Position numbers and translations under genes: made by a program. Below, piece by piece: positions 40,401-52,500 of a DNA stretch of 64,000 nt; positions within the stretch are counted from its first letter, which is position 1, and each line of letters begins with the position of its first letter. The notes below the pieces were generated by a model. It worked only from the letters and a program-made list of their open reading frames with translations. It did not search any database and was not told the DNA's origin. The stretch is from Chaunax sp. Z400. Lineage: Eukaryota; Chordata; Actinopteri; Lophiiformes; Chaunacidae. The stretch spans positions 7,015,501-7,079,500 of the forward strand of contig CM075203.1 of assembly GCA_037577475.1 (NCBI GenBank), read 5' to 3'.

Positions 40401-43400
40401 TGGAATGAAATGCATCGTATTCTATTTTTTTGAAATTACCTAGACATTTATTTGTCTATGAGTCAATTCATGGACCAGTAAAATAAAGTGTTACCATTGT
40501 CCAGATCCTCTGCAGCATTTTTCCAGTAAGTTGTCAAACATTTTGCTGTTAGTCATTGGAGGCATCTTCCTAATGGATCAAAGTGGCTTATAAATGACCT
40601 ATAAGATATCAGTACATAGAGGGCACCTTATTATATTCCATATAAAAAAATTTAAATTAAAAAAAAAAAGGACGGCTTTCCAAGCCAGAATTTCAACACA
40701 GCAATCTGAACAACAGCTCATTGTGCTCTCATTCAGATTCATCAGACCCATTCTACAACTTCTTCTACCTGTTCAACAAGAGATCTGTATCTCCAGGGCA
40801 AACAAAGGTTAGCTCAGGCTGACTTCACACTTACCAATTCTACAATTCTTAAGGCTGTTAGACAGGAGGGAGCACATCGTGGGCAATGAATATCAATAGG
40901 AATAAATATTTGTCTTTATGCACAGACAATTAAATGATCCAGGGAGGATGTGACATGACTTCCAAACATTTTCTGGTTCTTCTGGTTCTGTCAGGGAGTT
41001 AACACAAGTTTATAACTCACACTACTTCCAGGCTATTTATCTCACTTCATTCATGTATTTTAACTATGAAATATTTAATATTTCAATAAAGAGCGTCTTT
41101 AATCTAGATATTTTTAGGTAAAGTGAGGTGAGATGAATAATCAATATATACTGAGGCTGTGCTAAGGGCCTCATGTTTCTAACCTGGTTTTGGTGTTTGC
41201 TCTCTGCTGAGCTACAGTATGTTTATGGCATCTACAGGTCCTACTCTGAATGCCTCTATTGTTAAACCTGCTGTTTTTTTTTTTGGTGCCTGGCACATGA
41301 CTATAATAGCTCTTAACTTTTTCCATCAGGTGACACATGAGGAGGGATCATACTGAAGTAGGGCGGGGTCATAAGACTTCAAATACATATCAGGATTACT
41401 TCAAACTTTTACCTTCATTGTTTATTTTACATGCATATTTTGCATTCTGCAATGTGATTGTATTCCAAGTGACTAAACAATATATATAATGTAATATTTA
41501 CTCAAGTGTTTACTATCCTACATAGTTGTAATATCCACATTCTGATATTGAAACTATACCGCTTCTACCACTGTTTGCTTTGTTTACTGTATACAGCCAT
41601 TTTTTTCCCCAACTAGGTTTCTGATGATAGAGGATGTTGAATGTTGTACATCATACACAAAATCTAATAAGGAGCCCCTAGTATATGGTAGGAAATAAAT
41701 ATTGATGTAGAAATTATAGTCGGTGCACAGACTCAACATGACTGGATGTAAACTAATGTTCTTAAAATCCACAACACTCAGGCAACATTTTTTATCCAGA
41801 GTACATCATACTTTATGATTAGTCATTATTTCCTCGTAGGCTTACAGTACATGTTGTAATGTCCACATCGATTTAGGTCAGGCTGCCGATCTCCATCATT
41901 TCTGAAGGCAGCGGAGGAGTCGATCAATGTTGCTGTAACGCCTCACTCTCTGTATGCCTGCCTTAAGGTCTGGATATGACTCAGAGTTAATATCTGTGTT
42001 GTGAGTTTTAAAATAAAATGTCCCGATGGAAACGAGAGGCTTATGATTCACTGAAAAATGAAAAGCGTCGTAACAAAAAATGGGAAATACTTTGATGAAA
42101 TACTCGTGTTCCTTCACAGTTATTCTAAATTCAAATCAAGACTATTTCATTTTGACAAATCAGCCTCAAAGAGCTTTACTAACTATACAGCAGATAAAGG
42201 AGAAGCTCCTCAAAAAAACCTCTTTAACAGGGAAAATGGGAAAAAAAAACCTCAGGAAGAGGAACAGAGGAGGATCCCTCTTCCAGGACAGATAGATCGA
42301 CCGAGTCAACCTGCTTCCAACAAAAGCCTCCTGAGTGACATTCAGGCTCTATTTTCTGACTGTGTAGTTGTACAGCATCGGCTTGAGCCCCTTGACAAAT
42401 AAGCATTCTTGTTACTATATGATTAGCTCCAGGCTACAAATGCAATCTTATTTATGTGCACAGAAATTCAGCAAGTAGTTACATTGATAGAGTAGTACTT
42501 GTGTGTGTTGCCCAAATCCCACAGTAACAAGTCATATGATTTAGTAATTCCCCTCCACCTTAACAGCCTCCTTTTTTTTCTTTTTTTCCTCTCTTCCAGG
42601 GCCGAAAAAACAGAAGTACTGAGTGAAGACCTACTGCAGGTACTAATGAATGAAGTTTGAGTGTGTTTGTGATGCTGCTGGGTATCTGTCTGCAGGATGT
42701 TTGCTGCCTCTCATAGGAAAAATCATTATTGGTGCAAAGTGTTCAGTGTGCATAAAATGACTTTTTAAAATGCCTCCGGGTGACATTAATAAAGGTTGAA
42801 ATTGAACCTCTTTGTAGACTGAACATCCCCACTGATTCACTTGGAGTGCAGGACTGTAATTGATCTGATTAATTCCGCCCTCATTGCCAGTAACTCATTT
42901 CCACTGAGTCGGTTTGATAAAAAAAATCAGTGGCATTTAAGTGAGACTGGTAATGATCTTGTATAAGTGTCACATTGTTTTAATAGTATTTTTTTTAGAT
43001 GTAAACAACTCAGACCAACAGCTGCAGAACATGCATTTATTAATCTGACTCTATCCCAGCACTGAAACTAACATTATGCATCAGATAGACATTAGTGAAA
43101 GTGCTGTCGCAGACATTTGTGCACGACTGTCCAGCTCTTCTCACTGAGAGTTGTGTGTTTGCCTGCTGTCAGGTGGAGAAACGTCTGGAGCTGGTCAAGC
43201 AGGTTTCCCACAGCACACACAAGAAGCTGACCGCCTGTCTGCAGGGCCAGCAGGGCGTGGACGTGGACAAGAAGTCTGTCAGGTCACCCTCGGTGAGAAG
43301 CAGCCCGGACTCAGGGAAAGAATCATCCCAAAGACACGTTCATGATAATGTAAATTATATGAAATGTGAAAATAGTCAGGTGATTTTATTACAGTGGTTT

Positions 43401-43536
43401 TATGATTTCATTTTGACCAGAGCAGTAAACAAATGAATGATATCTAACAGTTTGAGACAAAACAAGGAGTGATTTTTCCTTCTGGTCCTTCATGCTTGTC
43501 TGTGCAGATTGTGTGTGTGTGCATATGTGTGTGTGC

Positions 43537-43567
<31 letters not shown>

Positions 43568-46500
43568 TATGTGTGTGTGTGTGTGTGGCAACATGTCTAC
43601 AAAGTCATATTTATTGCTTGTTTGTGTGTTTGTGTGTTTGTGCCTGTTTCTGTGCAGAAGAAGCTTCCTCTCACAACATTAGCACAATGTATGGTGGAGG
43701 GGGCGGCTGTGCTCGGGGACGAGTCTCTACTAGGGTGAGTACACACTCCAAACACACGTGGCAATAATTTACATTGTCTTTAAATATCTAGTGGCAGCAT
43801 TTTCTTTTCCTGAGAAAGAAACACAGTCAGGTGTTGACAAAACTCCTCTACTTTTAAATGTGAACTACTTATTTTTTCGCTCAATTTAAGTTTTACTCAA
43901 CCAGAAAGCTGGATTTTCATCCCACTGTAATTTAAGTCATGCAAATAGACAAAACAAGCAATGGAAGAAAAATGTCCTCGCAAATTTGATGACACGTGTG
44001 CAGCATTTAGAAAAAAAGTAAAGTGTGAAAACGCAAATACAGTCAGAACATATTGGAAATTATAAATACAACATTATGAATTCACTAAATGAGCTAACAA
44101 TGTAAGTGCTTTAGCTTTAACATTATGATTTGTGTAATTCGGATATTACTATACCCAGCTAAGAAAAATGTTAACACTTGGTTAAAAGCAAATAAAAACA
44201 TCTGAAAATCATAATTTTAAAACAAAGAAAAATACATTGTTTGAGAGGAAGTGCATAGATATCAGTGATTCAGAAGAAAACATGTAAAACACATAGTTGT
44301 TTTGAACATTGTATTATCCAGTAGTGATTGTTTGATTATCACTTTGACTGTTCACTGACATTTTCTGCTCCTGTTGCAGAAAGATGCTGAAGCTCTGCGG
44401 CGAGACGCAGGACAAACTCGCTCAGGAGCTCATCTTGTTCGAGCTCACCATCGAGAGAGACGTCATCGAGCCTCTGTGCGAACTTTCCGAGGTACAAAAG
44501 TGATAGGACTGATTGTGCATTACAGGCAAATTAAAAGCAATAATAGTTTGTTCTCCCAGCTATTCTTACTAGTGCTAATTCAAAACTCCCTCTTTCATTT
44601 TCAATTATTTAAAATGCGACATGAAAGATAATAAAGTGTAGATCATGGACTCCTTTACTTTGCTGTTTTGAAGAAATAAATAAATACGTGCAGAAAAGGA
44701 CCCCAAACTGACCCCAAACACTTAATATGTTAAGACTGCACCTACCTGTGTCTAATATGAGATATACTGCACATGAGAATCATTGTTATTGCTCTGTAAA
44801 ATAGCCGGTAAACTAATCTTCTTGAGACCAAAGAACAGATGCACAGAGCTGAGTTTTGTCTACAGGTGCAAAGCCTCTGATAATACTGAGTCTGTTTCTC
44901 GTCCTCTTTCACACCAACAAACTACAGACTGAAGTTTATACTCTCTGCTCTCCCAGGTGGAGATCCCAAATATCCAGAAACAAAGGAAACATTTAGCGAA
45001 GCTGGTCCTGGACATGGACTCAGCGCGCACACGGTGAGTCCGATACTATGTGTGACTGTATTGTGAGAAAGAGACTTGGCTGTGATCTGAGAAACTCCAT
45101 CCCCTGTGAATAGACTGGTCCTGAAGCTTCCCACTGAATGTCACTGGGATTTCTTTGCACACAGCGAAGATGTATGTCTTCCCCACCCAGTTCCCGTTCA
45201 TTCCTACGGGACATTCATACTCGCTAATTTCCTAGAGCAGCTGGTCAATGTAGTGTTTTGCAAACATTACTATATATATGTACTATTACTATATATTATT
45301 TTCAATGTTGTATTCATGGTGTTCTAGTGAGTATTTGTGCAGCAGGGACTGAGTCAAAATAAAGTACAATGTGTGTCTTCATGGTAATGAAGGAAGTGGC
45401 TCATTGATGTGTTTTTAATATTTATTGGACAACAATAGAGCTCTATGACGCAGACGAAGAAGATATATCAGGCTTTTGATGCACACACAATACTTGTCAG
45501 TATTATATTCAGTATATGGGTGTTGGTGTTGGGTGTTTTCTTCTGATTTATTGACAATATCATCGGTACTGATTGTTTTTCATGAGCTTGTGAGGTCTAC
45601 TGAATAGGATTGTTTGCAAAGTGTCAAAACTATTTTTTAGATTCCTAGTCGGAAAGTTTGGTAAGATGATGATGTTTAGCAATGTCTGAGACTAGAAGGG
45701 GAAAAAAAACAAAAAAATAATCAGAAGGAGTCAAATATAGAGCAAATATGTCTCTGTATGCTTAGGCTTGATGCAAGTATTTAATGATAAAGATATCTTC
45801 CTTCTCTTGACCTTCATCAGGGCAATTATTTAAGAGAAAATAAATCTCTGAGATTATAATGACAAAAAAAAACTGCACCTGTGTTTCTTATGTGACTACA
45901 AATTTCCAGTTTTCCAGTCACTATTACATGAGAAGCTCCACAGATAAAACATATAAAAAAAAAACTGAGGAGGAATCAGTATAGGAGTCAGTCAGGAAAT
46001 CAATTCAACGGAAATACATATTAAAAATAATATGAGTGAAGAAATGTTAAACTCTATAACAGGAGCTGCAGTATAAGCCTAATGTCTGTATCCTAGAGCC
46101 TGTTTTCAACAACTGGTAGAATTTTATTTTCAGTATCTGCAATGAAATTGTGAATATTAATTTTAAACAGAAGTAATTAATTGGAAATACAGTGCAGTGG
46201 TCTTAAGTATCAGCTTCCATACTGAGTCTGTAGCACCATGCTGTTAGCCTTAATCTTCCCAGCCTCCTGGGGTTCAAACACCTCAGACCACTGACTGACT
46301 CATGATCAGCCATGGTGTAAAAATGATGAACTCTTGCTGCTTATTATTTCAGATTCTGGCAGTCGGATGCAAATTGGCAAAACTGATCGTAAGGATCAGC
46401 TCCTGCTAATGGAGAGAGTGTTAAAGGCGTGCTAACGAGATAAAGTTTCCACTTGATGATGGCGCTGACGCCAAAATATTCAGATATTTGGTACCTATAT

Positions 46501-49500
46501 GGATCAAATGGATACTTCCCATAATCCATCTAGACCTTTATGTCACATGTCCTGCTTGTATAATATCCCCGTCTTTAAAACTTCTCCAGTTTGTAAAAGC
46601 GGCTTTCTGTCTACATCTAGGCTAACGGCTCTGCAAGAATCGCTGAAACATACAATCACCGCTTTCTTGGTGCCAATTTGCTGTCATTTTGCAGAAATGT
46701 GATTTTCTTTCTTCACTCCAGTCCAGTCAGTCATTTAAGTTTTTTTTATAGTGACCCAAATCTGAGGCAATTTCTTCCCCATCATGCTGCTGTGTGCTGA
46801 GCTCCTCTGACCTATTATCTCCACAGAGAGACACGACTCTCACAGAAAATCACACAGACGGATGAAGAGGGAACAGCAGAGTTTCAGACAGAATTACAAG
46901 AGAAAATAGCTTCAGCCGAAAGACCTATAGACTTAAGTCTTTATGTTAGAGTAGCTGTCAGATGTAGTTGTTGATGACAATCACTGGAGCACTGGAACAA
47001 GAGTTTTACGTTGTTGACTGGATATAAAGATGCTTTAACGTGCTGTTTACATAAGTGATGCTGACTTTCAATTTGTCTTTTTGTTCTTACTTAAGTTGTT
47101 TAACAGATTAAGAGATAATAATTCTCAAATCTACTGTAATATTGACAAAACAGTGCTTTTATAAAGAGATGTCTTGTTTGCAGGTATTATCAGTCCACCA
47201 AGTCCTCAGGACTGTCCAGCAACCTGCAGCCGACTGGAGCCAAGGCCGACCACCTCAGGGAAGAGATGGAGGAGGCAGCCAACCGCATGGAGATCTGCCG
47301 AGTCAGTGATCACCTTCACCCACCATGCTGTTTATTTATAAAATGCTATGAAAGGCCTTTCTCTTTTAGGCACTATTAAAATTAAGGGATCGTATTTTTA
47401 TATTAACCCGTTACATTTTCTGTAATGTGACTTTTTGAGGAACCCGAATTGACTTTACTGTTTTGGTTCAGTCTCAAAACTTAATGAACCAGACTATGAT
47501 ATGAAGGGAAAGTCTGTTCTCTAACAATACATCGTTATCCACTATTTAGTCCTGAAATCAGAGTTATTCAAGAGCTACTCATTAACGATTCTTTAATTAT
47601 TAGATTCCTCACTCGTTCTTAGTAACCACTCATATTTCATACGGTAACAAGACTGTTTGACTGCAACCCAAGCGTCCCATTTTCTTTGTGGCGTCCGCGC
47701 CGCTCTCACATTACAACTCAAAACCTCATGGACAACACAAAAGTCGGAAGAATGGCTTCCCAACTTCAGAAATGGTGCCATCAGAGGAGCGTGTGAATGC
47801 TCTATAATTATGCTCGCTCTTTTCAAGTCAGAATGCCTGCTTTGAAAAAGGTCTGTTTAACACATGTTTACTCTTTGTGTGAGTCTTTGGCTCTCCTCAT
47901 TGCTCATGTTGAAAATATTTTTTCTCCCCCCCCCCCCCACCCACCAGGATCAGTTATCAGCAGACATGTACAGTTTTGTGGCCAAAGAAATTGACTATGC
48001 AAGCTACTTCCAGACAGTAAGTACAACATATCTGGAGACTGTGGCATCAGGGAGAAAATAAAAAAAAAAAAATCCTTCTGGTCCGTCACAGACTCTCTCT
48101 GGTCTCTCACTGTCTCGTCTAGCTGATAGAAGTCCAGGCAGAGTACCACAGAAAGTCATTAGAGCTGCTTCAAAGTGTTCTGCCCCAAATCAAAGCTCAT
48201 CAGGGTGAGTCTGAGACCAACACACTCACAATGTCTCTGTCTCTTGTCTTAACTGCATGCTTAAGAATGTCTCCATGTGTTTTTGATCTCCTGCAAACAT
48301 GTTGGCTTCCTGTTATTGTTGTTGTCATAGATTCGACACTAGAATCTGGCACAGACAGAGACTTCGTGATCTCAGCATTGGCAGAAATACGGTCAATACA
48401 AGTGAACCTCTTGACCATGTCGATACTTTCGCAAGCAGGGAGAGATTGACAAACATTTTGACTGTTTTCCTCCTATTTGTGACTAAATACACAGCACCAC
48501 TACAGCCGCCATTGTTTCTAGAGGAGGCAATACAACAGGAACTCATTTTAGTGCTACGAGTATCCTGAATTATACATTCCTGTATTATCACCTGCTGTGA
48601 ACAAACATTTCAGAAAAAGAAAATCTTATGTTATCAGTTAGCCAAACTTGCTTTATCAATTGTGTCATGTTGCTTCTCATTCCTTCTGCTCCGTTCAGCT
48701 ATGTGATGAGGTTAGGTGGACAGCAGCTAGCCTGGTTGCAGACCTTTGAATACCACACACACACCTGCGATTAGTTACCTTCGCCAACCAGAGTTGGAGG
48801 AGTTCATGTGATCACCCATGTCTGTTTCTTTGTCTTTTTGTTTGCAAGATATCTATATTGTGTAGGGATGGATCTTAGGTCAAAGAAGAGTTGATTAGAA
48901 TTTGAGGCAGATCCTTGTATGTACTTGTATTGTCGTACAGCTTGTTTTAGCTTTCTCTTTCTTCAAAGACAAATGCAGAAATGTCTCATATCAATAACCT
49001 GCATCGTTCTAAACTTTGCCGACAACAGAGTGTTCGTGTGGGACCCCAGAGATGGAGGCTGCATAAGAAAATAGGATTTTGTGGCCTTGCAGGTCACCCA
49101 GAAAATAAATTTCCTATTTGATTTGGCAACTTTCCGCAGCCTCAGAAAAAATTCTTGACATTTGTATGCAGTGGGATTTAACAGCATCCTAAGAGCAGAG
49201 CTGCTACTGTGTTCTGTGCATGTTGGTGAAACTGTTTGTGTGTGTGTTCGACAGAGACCTGGGTGGAGAAACCCTGCTACGGGAAACCATTAGAGGAGCA
49301 CTTAATGCTCAGCGGGAGAGATATTGCCTTTCCTATCGAGGCCTGTGTCACCATGCTGCTGGAATGTGGCATGCAGGAGGAGGTCAGACCCAACAAACAT
49401 GCTGCATCTGTCTTCATTTCTTTCACATGACACACAGTAAAAAAAATACCGATGAGATATGTTGCAGAAGTCACGACTGACATTAACGCAGTCGTACTTA

Positions 49501-52500
49501 TAGAAGGGAATCTAATGAGGTCCAGGTTCTGTTTGGTTTCCTCAAAGCAATTTGAACGAATAGCCTTTCACTGTCCTAATTGTTTGTTATCAGGCCAGTC
49601 GACTTTACCAGTGCAGCTACACTGCTCAGCATGTAATGACTGTTTAATATCGACATATTGAGGGTACAGTAAATGTTTTTCACCAACAAATCTGTATGAA
49701 ATTCAAAACTAGGAACCATTATATCATTATGAATGACTTCGTAGGGACTCCTCTTGTTGCAGGTTTTCTACAGTTTCAGCAAAATGGAATAGCACGGAAC
49801 TTTTTTTCTGTTTTCTCCAGTCATGTAGAACCAGTTCAAAAAATATTTGCGTCTATCTACTGCATAGACAGCCCAGTTATATGAAAAGACCATCTTTCCA
49901 ATAGTGAAATGCTTTTCTAAGTAAAGGTAGTAATAAAATACTGTAATATTTTGAAGTAAAAGTCCTAAAAATTAATATCTGCAAAATATATTTAATGTAA
50001 AGTAACATTATGCATAATGGCTCCTTCCGGGCTGTTCAAATATTAATACATTCTGATAAGATTGGCTTGGATTTTCAGGCTAAGTACTAAAATTAGGCCC
50101 TCATAAATGAGCTATCTCACCCTTGGATGTGGGACTGGAGTGAAGTCTGAGTCTTGCTGTCGTGTTTTTCTCTCTCAGGGTTTGTTCAGAGTCGCTCCCT
50201 CGGCCTCCAAACTGAAGAAGCTGAAGGCGTCTTTGGACTGTGGGGTGTTAGATGTCCAAGAGTACTCAGCAGACCCACACGCCATTGCAGGTGAGCCATC
50301 CTCCACGCCCCCTATCTCTCGCCCTGTTATGATTCTGCAGCCGTCATTAGTAAATCTCTTAAATGTTCATTTAAAAGCCTATGTAAGGGCCACATATGAG
50401 AGTTAAGACTTACTTTAGAATTACTTGGTTCGGTTCTGCTACAAGAGAGTCAACATCAAGTAAATGGAAGTGTTATGTGTATATTGGTCGCTCTGTTGTA
50501 TGTCTGTTGCATTAGCGATATAAAATAAACTCTCAAAAGTGTCAAGTGATAAATTCCATCTATATCTGGGATTATTGTCAGGTAGAATCCCCCATGTTTT
50601 GTGGATGCTGCACCAGATTTGTCTTCTTGGTGTCATTTATTTGCTTTAAATCGGGACAGTGATGGACTACAAAAGAAAGAAAAGCCTTCAAGCTTTTATG
50701 ATGCTGCTATTGATCTTTTTTTTTCTTTTTTTTTGGAGAAGATGGTGCTCATCTTTACTGCAGCTGACTGATGTTGTCAGATGAAATCCTCATATCTCCA
50801 AACAAAAACAAAAACGACCCTTTCGGTTTTATAAAGAATATTATTTAACTTGAGAAAAAAGCATTTCTAAATTTGTGATTCAGGAAAAATCATTTTTACA
50901 TTTTATGCTTTTGTATCATTATGAAGTAAATGTTGATTGACACCATCAGCATTTAGATTGGATCCTTATGAACTTTGCATTCATTGTCTGCCACCGAAAT
51001 CTCAGGGGGACAAAATGAAGGCTGACTTGTGATCTGATCAGCCTTCAAAACGCCACATACATCTGAGTACCTCGACTTTGCTCTTTACAAATATCTGCAT
51101 TTTTAAATCTGTCAAACTAACTGGAACCCCATTGATGCATAGTAGAAAAGGTAATTCTTCAGCTAAAATAAGGAAACAATGTCTTCATCTATCAGGAACA
51201 ATATATTCCTTTAATAAATATCAAATCAAAGCCAGTTAATCAGCTGTGTTCACTGGAGCATGTGGAGGAAAAGAGATGAATCCTCGTCCACAATCTATCC
51301 ATCGCTAATGGTCCCATATTAAACTGGGTTAGCTTGAACAGCAAATCTAATTTGTGAGCCTGTCCCACTGGGAGTGCTGGTTCAGGGGTTCATCTTCCAT
51401 CAGCCTCAATGAAAAGCAGCAGGATTATCTTTGTAAAAAAATGAAGTTCTGGGAGCATCTATCATAGTTTCAACATAATGTCCTGATTTTAATGTGTTTT
51501 TTTTATAGCTCATACCACAGATGACATATCTATGTATGCAAAGATGCAGACAAGCAGACATGCTTGTGTACACACAGACAGAATGACAGTGGCCCCCAAG
51601 CTGTCTCTCACTGAGGGTTACCTGGACTGTGTTGTTTGTCATCCATCCCTCACTTCCCTGGGGGACATGAATGCAGCAGACCAGAGAGAGAAGAAGACGA
51701 GTTAGAGTCGCTTTCCTCTCCATCACTGGAAAATTACACTTACACCAGCTTCTGATCACATAGTGTCATCAGAGCACTGTGGTATCATTTCTTATGAAAC
51801 CAATTAATGCATATACAGTATGTCGTATTTGTCATTCAGCCAGTAAAACCACAGCATTGCAGTTACGCTTACTAACATTGTTTTATAAAAGGGACACGCA
51901 TGATGTCGTTTCAAATAATATCCTGACAGCAGAGTATGTTAGTGCAACAATGTCACAGTATAAAAATAAGCTCAAGATTATATTAGGTCCCACAGGCACA
52001 TCCACATTATATATTCATTGTATGTGCACAAATCTATACGTATCTTTTTATTTTGTTCTCTCCAGGTGCTCTGAAGTCCTACCTGCGGGAGCTCCCTGAG
52101 CCGTTAATGACATACGAGCTCTACAATGACTGGATCCAGGCCTCCAAGTCTGTACCTTCTCAGTATCATGTATTCATTAAATCAGTGGCGATAATGTACC
52201 TTTCTTTATCTATTATTATATTTGAATTCCTACATGTTCAACCTCTTGTTTTCTTTTTAATATTTCAAGTATCTTTTCTGTCGACCTGCAGCATTCAAGA
52301 TCAAGACAAGAGACTGCAGGCTCTCCTCAGCGCCTGTGAGAAACTACCCCCAGCTAACAACAACAACTTTAAGTGAGCGGCTGTTCCTTGTTTGCCCGAT
52401 TTTTTCGCATTGCAGCTTAATTATCCAGACTAAATTCATCTGTTGCACAACGCTGTCTAGTTCCTTACTAATTCTGGGTTCATTTAAGTTTTGCTAGTGC

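Larger units (their letters stand above)
10576..42599 (+). other. arhgap44: arhgap44 intron 1 (32 kb)
   Basis: Bounded by GTAAGA and TTCCAG. It contains the repeats listed separately and otherwise AT-rich, non-coding-looking DNA. The first 700 bp are CpG-rich and continue the promoter region. The section 10880-11280 has G and C runs and looks like decayed repeat. The longest frames inside (for example at 13342-13821) lack any recognisable domain. An intron this long next to the promoter is a typical place for enhancers, but none can be proven by eye. Confidence 0.8.

Noticed and set aside
43469..43738. Long Val-Cys repeat protein joined to exon 4
   Set aside because: It is translation of the (GT)n intron repeat running into exon 4; a normal acceptor at 43657 explains the coding part.
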